DNA of 6,750 nucleotides from Actinomycetes bacterium (GCA_023434465.1 JAEYSQ010000076.1:1-6750), one strand, 5' to 3'. Positions 1 through 6,549 are shown, numbered from the stretch's first letter. Notes: a model not told the origin generated them from the sequence alone. Numbers and translations are program-made.

Positions 1-1737
1 GGTGCCGACGCCGAGCGTGAAGGCGAAGCCCTTGATGCCCGAGGTCGCCAGCACGAAGAGGATGAATGCGGTCAGCAGGGTGACGACGTTGGCGTCGATG
101 ATCGTGCTGATCCCTCGCCGGTAGCCGAGCGTGATCGCCGACTGCACGGATCTCCCTGCACGGAGCTCTTCCTTGACTCGTTCGAAGATGACGATGTTCG
201 AGTCCGCGGCCACGCCGATGGTCAGCACCAGACCGGCGATGCCGGGCAAGGTCAGGGTGATCGGAATCACCTTGATCAGGGCCAGGAAGAGGACCGCGTA
301 AACCAGCAGCGCGAGTGATGCGACACCACCGAGGAAGCGGTAGAAAACGATCAGGAAGATGATCACCAGGGCGAGCCCGACCAGCAGCGCGAGCACGCCC
401 TGATCGAGAGCTTCCTGGCCGAGAGTCGCCGAAACCTGGCTCTGTGAGGTCAGTTTGAGGTCGATCGGCAGCGCGCCGCGCTGTAGGAACTCGGCCAGGT
501 TCTGGGCCTCGTCGACCGTGAAACCGCCGGAGATCTGGGCGCCGGTGCGGCCATCGATGCCGTCCGGATTCTCGAAGAAGTTGATGATCGGCTTGGAAAC
601 GACCTGGCCGTCCAGCACGATCGCGAAGTTGCCCGAAAGTGCCGATGCCTCGTCGGCACTGCTGACTCCCCCGATGGCCCGTGCCTGACCCTCCTGGGCG
701 ATCGTCCGGGTGATTTCCTGGAATGCATCCTGGCCCGAGCCGGTGAACTCGAACTGAACGTTCGGCTGGTTGAACTGATCCATGCTCTGCTGCGGATCCT
801 TGATTTCCGAACCAGAGAGCGCCGAGTTGTCCTTGATCACGAAGTAACCGGACGGATCGACCAGCTCGCCGTCCGAGTTCTCCCAGAGACCGTCGTCGTC
901 GGTCTGAAGCGTCTTGCCGTCGCTGTCGGTCGGCAACTCGTCGACCACGATCGTGCCCTGCGGGACCTTCTTCACGACGGCCTCGCCAGTCGGTTCTCCG
1001 GTCTCATCGGTCATCGTGACCTTGTTGCCGTTGGAACCCTTCACCGGCTCGTGCGGCAACGGTCGACCCTGGTCGTTGAAGAAGAGATCTTCCCTGGCCG
1101 TTACGGGCCCGGAAATCAGTTCCTTGGTCTCTGCGTCGAAGAGGTAGTACTTGTCGCCGGAAGTGCACCCCTCGCACTCGTCGTTGCGTGGCTGCTGCGA
1201 AGCGAGATTGACCGCATCCCACATGGTGGGTTCGGCTCCCTGGTTGATCGAGGTCCGGTTGAAGTCCTGGGTCGGGGGCCGGCCGGCGTCAATCCAGCGC
1301 TGGCGGACTTCCTTCAGAACCTCTTCCTGATCGGCGCCGGTGCCGACCAGGCTGAGGTCCTTGGCCGGTCCGACGAGGTTGTTCTGCCAGTCGTAGAAGT
1401 AAAGCCGCGCCGGTTTGGTCGCACATTCGGTCGCGGAACCTACGTTCGTGGCACCCGGGATGCCGACCGAGATCTGGTCGGCTCCCAGCCGTGAGACCTC
1501 GATCTCGGAAACACCGAGCTTGTCGCAGCCGGAGCGGATGATGTCGACCGAGCGTTCCATCGCTTCGGAAGTGACTTCCTTGACCTGCGGTGTCGGCCGG
1601 CCCTGCAGGGTCAGCTCGATGCCGCCCTGAAGGTCAAGGCCAAGCTGCGTCGGCTTCTTGACACAGATGATCGCCGAGACGATTACCAGCCCGAGCACGA
1701 ACAGCAGCACGAATATGTTGCGGCGCCTGCCTCCCAT
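1..1737 (-). CDS. secD: Protein translocase subunit SecD (C-terminus cut by window edge)
   Basis: SecD is the inner-membrane, proton-driven accessory subunit of the Sec export channel, acting with SecF on proteins emerging outside the cell. The 579 codons visible run without interruption to base 1. An N-terminal membrane segment lies at about residues 8-24, followed by the conserved LGLDLQGG motif (32-39), a large extracytoplasmic domain (about 25-445) containing VQFEFTGSGQDAF (327-339), and a membrane bundle from about 446. The bundle carries TLPGIAGLVLTIG (496-508), ADSNIVIFERVKEE (511-524) and GIKGFAFTLGVG (567-578), all typical of SecD. The family motif usually reads V-D-A/S-N; here it is A-D-S-N. 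Residues 186-300 are rich in Asp and include a CEGC pair (188-191). ATG at 1737 is chosen because an in-frame TAA lies 12 bp upstream, at 1750-1752, with no start codon between. No good ribosome site is close; AGAAGGG lies about 15 bp upstream. Probably only a few residues and the stop are missing. A SecD-SecF fusion cannot be excluded. Confidence 0.97.
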   Translation of the reverse strand, partial: MGGRRRNIFVLLFVLGLVIVSAIICVKKPTQLGLDLQGGIELTLQGRPTPQVKEVTSEAMERSVDIIRSGCDKLGVSEIEVSRLGADQISVGIPGATNVGSATECATKPARLYFYDWQNNLVGPAKDLSLVGTGADQEEVLKEVRQRWIDAGRPPTQDFNRTSINQGAEPTMWDAVNLASQQPRNDECEGCTSGDKYYLFDAETKELISGPVTAREDLFFNDQGRPLPHEPVKGSNGNKVTMTDETGEPTGEAVVKKVPQGTIVVDELPTDSDGKTLQTDDDGLWENSDGELVDPSGYFVIKDNSALSGSEIKDPQQSMDQFNQPNVQFEFTGSGQDAFQEITRTIAQEGQARAIGGVSSADEASALSGNFAIVLDGQVVSKPIINFFENPDGIDGRTGAQISGGFTVDEAQNLAEFLQRGALPIDLKLTSQSQVSATLGQEALDQGVLALLVGLALVIIFLIVFYRFLGGVASLALLVYAVLFLALIKVIPITLTLPGIAGLVLTIGVAADSNIVIFERVKEELRAGRSVQSAITLGYRRGISTIIDANVVTLLTAFILFVLATSGIKGFAFTLGVGT

Positions 1738-1749
1738 CGATGCGGAAGC

Positions 1750-2238
1750 TTACCCTTCTGGCGTCAGGACGATCATCAGACCCCCGTCGTCGTCGTATGC
1801 GGGGAAGACGTCGGCGATGGCCTGAGCGGCTGAATCCTTCTCGGCGCGCACCTCAACCCGCTTGCCAAGAGATCGGACTCCCCACTCGAGCGAGGTCTCG
1901 ATCGGGTCGGTCTCGCCGTCCCCGTTCGTGTCCGCAGCTGGACCACCGTCACCGGAATCGAGCCACTCGAGTCCCAGGACGTCCCGTACGGGCCGACCGA
2001 TCACGTCCTCGTCCGTCAGTCCGGTCAACTCGAAGCTGCCCCGGCCGGCATCAAGAACGCGGCCTTCCTGATCACAGACGAAGAAGGCGGCGTTGGGGGC
2101 CGGGTAGTAATCGTCGAGCAATTCGAAAACAAACCCGAAGCCGCACTTCGAACACCCTTTGGGCCGCGGACTGAACCCGGCAGTCCGGTCACCGCTGGTT
2201 TCGCGATTTCCACAATTGGGACAGATGAAGAATGGCAT
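1750..2238 (-). CDS. Small zinc-ribbon plus PAS-like domain protein
   Basis: This is a 162-residue soluble protein with no signal peptide or membrane segment. Two CxxC pairs (C6/C9 in CPNCG and C29/C32 in CSKCG) form a likely zinc ribbon at residues 1-33. A PAS-like core follows at about 43-90: the stretch AAFFVCDQEGRVLDAGRGSF and the motif LTGLTDEDVIGRPVRDVLGL are characteristic PAS N-terminal strands and helices. An acidic insertion (93-114) contains D103-x-N-x-D-G-x-x-D-x-x-E114, which resembles an EF-hand loop. The C-terminal part (120-162) could supply the remaining PAS strands (RVEVRAEK, GLMIVLTPEG). There is no kinase, cyclase or DNA-binding output domain, so it may sense or dock through a partner; its function is unknown. 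Its stop lies 12 bp before the secD start, in the same frame, so the two are probably one transcript starting in the divergent gap at 2239-2340. It sits where yajC often precedes secD but has no resemblance to YajC. No strong ribosome site is seen. Confidence 0.85.
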   Translation of the reverse strand: MPFFICPNCGNRETSGDRTAGFSPRPKGCSKCGFGFVFELLDDYYPAPNAAFFVCDQEGRVLDAGRGSFELTGLTDEDVIGRPVRDVLGLEWLDSGDGGPAADTNGDGETDPIETSLEWGVRSLGKRVEVRAEKDSAAQAIADVFPAYDDDGGLMIVLTPEG

Positions 2239-2340
2239 CGGTGGCGAATCGTACCTGCGTGGCGGTCCCGGCGTTCCGTGACATATGGTCCCGGCAGGGT
2301 CCCTCGGCTGGAGGGGCAGGATCTATCTGGGAGGAACGGT
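2239..2340. other. Divergent intergenic region between PAS gene and transporter gene
   Basis: These 102 bp separate two gene starts that point away from each other. The promoter of the PAS-secD unit (minus) and that of the transporter-SDR unit (plus) must lie here or within the flanking coding ends. I see no convincing pair of -35 and -10 hexamers on either strand. The AT-rich spots are CATATG near 2282 and ATCTAT near 2321, neither with a properly spaced -35. The plus-strand frame is open through this gap back to a GTG at 2278, but the ribosome site at 2329 argues that translation starts at 2341. Confidence 0.5.
2329..2334 (+). promoter_or_regulatory. Ribosome binding site that fixes the transporter start at TTG 2341
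   Basis: GGGAGG is a strong Shine-Dalgarno match. Six bases (AACGGT) separate it from TTG at 2341. It is the best ribosome site in the window and selects this TTG over the in-frame GTG at 2278. The GTG would add 21 residues of poorly hydrophobic, Gly/Arg-rich sequence ahead of the first membrane helix. Confidence 0.8.
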
Positions 2341-3207
2341 TTGGTCACCACTGTCGTGTTGCCCCTGGCGCTTGCCGTGATCATGTTCACGCTCGGCCTC
2401 GGCCTGACGCTCGAGGATTTCAAGCGGGTCATCGTGATTCCCAAAGGAGTGGCGATCGGCCTGGTCAATCTGCTGCTGATCTCGCCTCTGCTCGCCTTCG
2501 GCCTGGCCGAGCTGTTCAACCTGAGCACCGAGATGGCGGTTGGCCTGGTCTTGTTGGGTGCTACCCCGGGCGGCACGCTCGCCAACATGTTCACCCATCT
2601 GGCCAAAGGCGAGACAGCGCTCTCGATCACCATGACCGCGATCTCTTCGGTGGTGGCGATGGTCACGATTCCCGTTTACCTCAGCCTCGCCACCGACCGT
2701 TTCGGAACGGTCGGCGACCTCGAGGACATCAACATGGCGTCCGTCGCGCTGCGGACCTTCCTGATCACCGTGCTGCCGCTCTCGATCGGCCTGTGGGTCC
2801 ACGAGCGGATGGGAGTTCGCGCCGATGCCCTGAAAGCCCGCCTCTCCCCGGTCTCGATGATCCTCTTCGTGCTGGTCGTGATCGCCGCCGTGATCTCGGA
2901 GTTCGACCTGATCCGCGACAACTTCACCAAGGTCGCGCTGGCCGCTCTCAGCCTCAATCTCCTCGCAATGACGATCAGCTTCACGATCTCCCGAGCCAGC
3001 CGGCTCAACGACCGTCAGGCGACTGCGATCGCGCTCGAGCTCGGCGTCCACAACGCCACCGTGGCGATCGCGATAGCCGGTATGTTGGATGTCGACGCCC
3101 TGATGATTCCAGCTGCCGTCTACTCCGCGTTCATGTTCATTACTGGCGGGCTCTTCGCCAAGTTCATGCATGACCGAAACGCCCGTGCTGCGGCGGTCGC
3201 AGGATGA
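2341..3207 (+). CDS. Bile acid:sodium symporter (BASS/SBF) family transporter
   Basis: This is a 288-residue polytopic membrane protein with about nine or ten hydrophobic helices, starting at residue 4. That length and density suit the bacterial BASS/SBF family, whose members take up organic anions with sodium. Family signatures are GATPGGTLANMFTHLAKG (73-90) in the first crossover region and ELGVHNATVAIAIAG (233-247) in the second. By comparison with the Neisseria ASBT structure, E233 and N238 fall on the sodium-site motif E-x-G-x-Q-N, with His in place of Gln at 237; this alignment is from memory. The substrate cannot be read from the sequence: bile acids are unlikely in a free-living bacterium, and small carboxylates or pantoate-like compounds are alternatives. 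TTG at 2341 is preferred because of GGGAGG six bases upstream. The stop TGA overlaps the ATG of the following SDR gene (ATGA, 4 bp), so the two are translationally coupled. Confidence 0.92.
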   Translation: MVTTVVLPLALAVIMFTLGLGLTLEDFKRVIVIPKGVAIGLVNLLLISPLLAFGLAELFNLSTEMAVGLVLLGATPGGTLANMFTHLAKGETALSITMTAISSVVAMVTIPVYLSLATDRFGTVGDLEDINMASVALRTFLITVLPLSIGLWVHERMGVRADALKARLSPVSMILFVLVVIAAVISEFDLIRDNFTKVALAALSLNLLAMTISFTISRASRLNDRQATAIALELGVHNATVAIAIAGMLDVDALMIPAAVYSAFMFITGGLFAKFMHDRNARAAAVAG

Positions 3208-4112
3208 AGGTCTTCGTGGCCGGCGCCTCGGGTGCGATCGGCCTTCCCCTGGTCAGGCAACTTGCGGCTGCCGGCCACCAGGTGGCCGGCTCGACCCGAA
3301 GCGCCGGCGGGGCCAAGCGGATCTCCGAGGCCGGAGGTAGCCCGGTAACGGTCGACGTCTTCGATCGCGACTCAATGATCCGGGTAGTCGGCGAAGCCGA
3401 ACCGGAGGTCGTGATCAATCAGCTGACCAGCCTGCCCGCCCGCTTCGAACCGAAGAAGAAGGGCTACTACGACGCCAACAACCGGATGCGATCGGTGGGC
3501 GGCGACCATGTGATCGAAGCCACCGCGGCGGCCGGAGCGAGGCGTCTGATCACCCAGAGCATCTCTTTCCTCTACGCCCTGGACGGCAGCCGGATCAAGT
3601 CGGAAGGCGATCCCGTCGACCGGACCGGCGCCCATGATGCGACCCTCGCCCACGAATCGAAGGCCCTCGACGATGAACGCTTCGAAACCGTTGTCCTTCG
3701 ATACGGGCTGCTTTACGGTCCGGGAACCTGGTACGCCTCGGACGGCCACTTGACCGAGGAGGTCCGTCGGCGTCGTCTGCCGGTGGTCGGCAAGGGAACC
3801 GGGATCACCTCGTTCCTCCACGTCGACGATGCCGCCTCGGCGGCCGTCTCCAGCCTGACCAAGGGGCGGGGCATCTACAACGTGACCGACGATGAACCGG
3901 CACCGATGTCCGAGTGGTTGCCCGGGCTGGCCGCAGCGGTCGGCGCGAAGCCACCGCGCCGGGTCCCGGTCTGGCTCGCGAGAATGGTCGCCGGCCCTCA
4001 GATCGCGAAGGTCGCGGTGGAAGGCCGCGGAGCTTCAAATGCGAAGGCCAAAGCCGAACTCGGCTGGCAGCCTTCGATCCCCAGTTGGCGTCAGGGTTTC
4101 CTCAGGATCTAG
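3204..4112 (+). CDS. NAD(P)-dependent epimerase-like SDR oxidoreductase (extended/atypical)
   Basis: This 302-residue soluble protein has a Rossmann fold. The nucleotide-binding loop GASGAIG (7-13) begins four residues after the first strand. R32 at the end of the second strand hints at NADP rather than NAD, and D51 (VDVFD) fits the adenine-contact position of extended SDRs. INQLTSLP (71-78), LRYGLLYGPGTWY (165-177), TSFLHVDDAASA (202-213) and the C-terminal LGWQPSIPSWRQGF (286-299) are typical of the epimerase/dehydratase branch. The YxxxK catalytic pair is not intact: the candidate segment reads A149-H-E-S-K153, so Lys is present but Tyr is Ala. It may be one of the atypical SDRs with altered or no oxidoreductase activity. 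The substrate is unknown. The ATG overlaps the stop of the BASS transporter, suggesting one transcript and perhaps a shared substrate, though that is only an inference. The TAG stop shares the CTAG at 4109-4112 with ruvB on the other strand. Confidence 0.88.
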   Translation: MKVFVAGASGAIGLPLVRQLAAAGHQVAGSTRSAGGAKRISEAGGSPVTVDVFDRDSMIRVVGEAEPEVVINQLTSLPARFEPKKKGYYDANNRMRSVGGDHVIEATAAAGARRLITQSISFLYALDGSRIKSEGDPVDRTGAHDATLAHESKALDDERFETVVLRYGLLYGPGTWYASDGHLTEEVRRRRLPVVGKGTGITSFLHVDDAASAAVSSLTKGRGIYNVTDDEPAPMSEWLPGLAAAVGAKPPRRVPVWLARMVAGPQIAKVAVEGRGASNAKAKAELGWQPSIPSWRQGFLRI

Positions 4113-5194
4113 AAGAGCGACTGGTGGCCGCTCGGGACCGGCAACCCGAGGTGTTCGAAGGCCGTCGGGGTCAGAACCCGGCCTCTCGGAGTCCGTTTGA
4201 GCATGCCGAGCTGCAGCAGATAAGGCTCGAGAACGTCCTCGATCGTGTCCTGCTCTTCGCCGACCGCGACGGCGATCGTCGAAAGCCCGACCGGCCCCCC
4301 TCCGAACCGGGTGGCGATCAGCTCGAGCAAGGCGCGGTCAGCCCGGTCGAGCCCGGCCTTGTCGACCTCCAGCATCTCCAGCGCTGCGTCCGCCATCTCC
4401 GCGTCGACCGAGCCTGATCCCTTCACCTCGGCGAAGTCCCGGACCCGCTTCAGCAGGCGGTTGGCAACCCGGGGAGTGCCGCGCGAGCGCTCCGCGATCG
4501 CCAGGGCACCGGCCGGATCGATCTCGACCGAAAGGATGCCGGCCGATCGAACCACGATCCTCGAGAGATCTTCGGCCGAGTAGTACTCGAGACGGTGCGA
4601 AACGCCGAACCGGTCCCGTAGCGGCGTAGTAAGGAGCCCGCTCCGGGTGGTGGCGCCGATCAGGGTGAAGGGCGGAAGTGGCAGGGTCACGGTCTGTGCT
4701 CCGGCGCCCTGACCGAGAACGACCGGTAGTTCACCGTCCTCCATTGCCGGGTAGAGGGTCTCTTCGACAGCGCGGCCGAGCCGGTGGATCTCGTCGATGA
4801 AAAACACACTTCCCGGTTCCAGCGAGGTCAGGAATGCCGCGACGTCACCTTTTCGCTCGAGCGCCGGGCCGGCCGTCTGCACCAGCGGGACACCCATTTC
4901 GGCGGCGACGATGTTGGCCAGCGACGTCTTGCCGAGACCGGGCGGGCCGGCCAGCAGCACATGGTCGAGCGGCTCCTCACGGCGACGGGCTGCCTCGATG
5001 AAGACCGCGAGCTGATCGGTCACCTGTTTCTGGTTGACGAAATCCTCGAGTCCCTTCGGCCGGAGCGACTGGTCAAGTTCGCGGTCCGGCTGATCGGCGC
5101 GCGCGTCATGGACCCGCGGTTCCGCTCCTTCCGGCAGGTCGGCTTCGACTCCGAGGTCGATCCGTTTGCCGCCGAAGTCGGGCAGGTCACTCAT
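4109..5194 (-). CDS. ruvB: Holliday junction branch migration ATPase RuvB
   Basis: RuvB is the AAA+ motor that drives branch migration of Holliday junctions loaded by RuvA. All key elements are present in 361 residues. These are Walker A GPPGLGKT (83-90), the RuvB hairpin region after QTAGPALERKGD (106-117), Walker B FFIDEIH (131-137), sensor 1 GATTR (180-184), the arginine-finger segment LRDRFG (192-197), sensor 2 RGTPRVANRLLKR (238-250), and a C-terminal winged helix with FGGGPVGLSTIA (297-308) and GMLKRTPRGRVLT (330-342). It is about 25 residues longer than the E. coli protein because of an acidic N-terminal extension (1-36) before the conserved LDQSLRPKGLEDF. I see no alternative start codon in that extension, so ATG 5194 stands. 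It lies 44 bp after ruvA on the same strand and ends convergently on the SDR gene. A four-codon mini-ORF (5205-5191) overlaps its start. Translation of the whole gene is intact. Confidence 0.98.
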   Translation of the reverse strand: MSDLPDFGGKRIDLGVEADLPEGAEPRVHDARADQPDRELDQSLRPKGLEDFVNQKQVTDQLAVFIEAARRREEPLDHVLLAGPPGLGKTSLANIVAAEMGVPLVQTAGPALERKGDVAAFLTSLEPGSVFFIDEIHRLGRAVEETLYPAMEDGELPVVLGQGAGAQTVTLPLPPFTLIGATTRSGLLTTPLRDRFGVSHRLEYYSAEDLSRIVVRSAGILSVEIDPAGALAIAERSRGTPRVANRLLKRVRDFAEVKGSGSVDAEMADAALEMLEVDKAGLDRADRALLELIATRFGGGPVGLSTIAVAVGEEQDTIEDVLEPYLLQLGMLKRTPRGRVLTPTAFEHLGLPVPSGHQSLF

Positions 5195-5238
5195 GATCTC
5201 GCCATCCCGGTTCTTGTCCTGGCACTACACACAGGGTG

Positions 5239-5838
5239 TCACTCACCCCGGCCGGAAGCGGCGGCCCGCTTCAGCGCGGCACCGATCAGCTCCTGCGGAT
5301 CATCACCGGTGCCGACTCCGTCGAGTAGCTGCTCCGCTTCAAGCGGGGCGTAGCCAAGGTTGATCAGGCCGTCACGGGCCAGGGAGCGGGCATCGGAAGC
5401 GGCCGGCACGACCGCCTCACCAGCTTCCTCGGCGACTGTCGTCACCTTGTCTCGGAGCTCGAGGATGATCCGCTCGGCGGTCCGTTTGCCGATGCCAGGA
5501 ACGGCCTGGAAGCGCTTTGCGTCACCAGCCATGATCGCCCGGGTGAGTTCGCGGTGAGGCCCGCCGGAAAGCGCGGCGATAGCGACCTTGGGGCCGATCC
5601 CGCTGACGCCGATAAGCATGTTGAAGAGGTCCCGCTCCTCCTCGGACGAAAATCCGTAAAGCAGCAAACTGTCGTCGCGACTGATCGTTTCGGCGTGAAG
5701 GAAGATCTCCTGGCCTGCTGCCGGCACTCCCCTGAGGGTTTCCGAGCTGACCGTGAGCCGGTAGCCGACCCCGGACGCTTCGATCACCACGTGATCGGAA
5801 CGCCTCACCAGCACCTCGCCTCGAACCGTGGCGATCAA
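5239..5838 (-). CDS. ruvA: Holliday junction DNA helicase subunit RuvA
   Basis: RuvA binds the four-way junction as a tetramer and recruits RuvB rings. The 199 residues match the family's usual length (about 200). An OB-fold domain covers residues 1-62, with the start IATVRGEV and GVGYRLTV (23-30). The acidic pin is D55-D56 in SRDDSLLLYGF. Two helix-hairpin-helix motifs follow, VSGIGPKVAIAALSG (78-92) and VPGIGKRTAERIILELRD (113-130). After a flexible linker comes the small C-terminal domain that contacts RuvB, LARDGLINLGYAPLEAEQLL (153-172). The start is TTG at 5838, not an upstream ATG. It gives M-IATVRGEV, aligning with the family N-terminus, and it overlaps the ruvC stop as TTGA (4 bp). 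GGTGG four bases upstream is a fair ribosome site. The frame stays open further upstream inside ruvC, but that extension is a shadow of ruvC. Confidence 0.97.
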   Translation of the reverse strand: MIATVRGEVLVRRSDHVVIEASGVGYRLTVSSETLRGVPAAGQEIFLHAETISRDDSLLLYGFSSEEERDLFNMLIGVSGIGPKVAIAALSGGPHRELTRAIMAGDAKRFQAVPGIGKRTAERIILELRDKVTTVAEEAGEAVVPAASDARSLARDGLINLGYAPLEAEQLLDGVGTGDDPQELIGAALKRAAASGRGE

Positions 5839-6368
5839 CTCGCCACCCGCAAACCCGCGGAAGATCCGGCCAGCGCGGCCTCGGTCGCATCCCTCCGACC
5901 CGCGGTGCCGCCGTGACAGATCGCCACGGCCAACGCATCGGCCGCATGGTCGGGCTGCGGCACCTCGTTCAAATTCAGCAGGGTCGCGACCATCTTCTGG
6001 ACCTGCCGCTTTGCCGCGCTTCCGGACCCGCACACCGCGGTCTTGATCGCCTGCGGCGTATAGGTGAAGCAGGGCACTTCGCATTGTGCTGCGGCGAGCA
6101 TTGAGACGCCCGATGCCTGGCCCACCTTCATCGCCGAGCCGACGTTCTTGCCGAAGTAGAGATCCTCGATCGCCAGGGCAACCGGCTGATGCCATTTGAT
6201 CAGGCGCGAAAGAGCCAGGTGAATCTCACTCAACCGCTGCTCGATCGGATCGCCCGCTGCGGTCTCGATGACTCCCCCGTCAAGGGCCACCATGTGACCC
6301 CCTTCGATCCTGACCACACCAAACCCAAGGTTGGCCGTCCCGGGATCAATGCCCATCACCACTCTCAT
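5835..6368 (-). CDS. ruvC: Crossover junction endodeoxyribonuclease RuvC
   Basis: RuvC is the dimeric, metal-dependent nuclease that cuts Holliday junctions symmetrically. The 177-residue product has the RNase H-like fold signature: GIDPGTANLGFGVV (6-19) with D8, LAIEDLYFGKN (65-75) with E68, and PDHAADALAVAICH (139-152) with H141 and D144. The third catalytic position is His rather than the Asp of E. coli, as I recall for Thermus RuvC, so activity is expected. YTPQAIKTAVCGSGSAAKRQVQ (103-124) matches the conserved basic region. ATG at 6368 is chosen because MRVVMGIDPG fits the family length; M5 is an alternative. No clear ribosome site precedes either. It is the first visible gene of ruvC-ruvA-ruvB and its stop overlaps the ruvA start. 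No GAAC-N4-GTTC LexA-type box is visible in the 382 bp upstream, so SOS control is not supported here. A promoter may lie in that region or beyond the window. Confidence 0.97.
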   Translation of the reverse strand: MRVVMGIDPGTANLGFGVVRIEGGHMVALDGGVIETAAGDPIEQRLSEIHLALSRLIKWHQPVALAIEDLYFGKNVGSAMKVGQASGVSMLAAAQCEVPCFTYTPQAIKTAVCGSGSAAKRQVQKMVATLLNLNEVPQPDHAADALAVAICHGGTAGRRDATEAALAGSSAGLRVAS

Positions 6369-6414
6369 ATATCGCTATTCAACGGATCCGATCGGACGCC
6401 TTCCAACCCGACCC

Positions 6415-6467
6415 GGACCCTGTGGGGCGTGATCGAGGGGTTCGGCTTCGGTGGTGTCCCCCAAAAA
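6415..6467 (+). repeat. Direct repeat copy A upstream of ruvC
   Basis: This copy starts with GGACCCTGTGGG and ends with GGTGGTGTCCCCCAAAAA. It matches copy B at 6573-6624 at about 46 of 53 positions by eye, with one single-base gap. The two copies are spaced 157-158 bp apart. Similarity extends weakly to the left, since both are preceded by AACCCG. The element is of unknown kind; the conserved core is TCGAGGGG plus the GGTGGTGTCCCCCAAAAA end. Confidence 0.8.
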
Positions 6468-6514
6468 TCCCATCTGCAGTCGGCGAGCTTCGCCCCGCCT
6501 CCCAGGTTGAACCC

Positions 6515-6549
6515 ACCGACCCACAGCGAAAATCAATGGATGGGTCGGT
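6515..6549. repeat. Short inverted repeat ACCGACCCA / TGGGTCGGT
   Basis: Perfect 9-bp arms (6515-6523 and 6541-6549) flank a 17-bp A-rich loop, between repeat copies A and B. It could fold as a hairpin in RNA or DNA. The function is unknown. Confidence 0.7.

Noticed and set aside
2232..3173. Plus-strand open frame of 313 codons overlapping the transporter
   Set aside because: The product is Arg/Pro/His-rich low-complexity sequence. The alternative frame is a clean BASS membrane protein with a strong ribosome site.
5839..6195. N-terminal extension of ruvA back to 6195
   Set aside because: The extension lies inside ruvC in another frame, and the family N-terminus matches exactly from TTG 5838.
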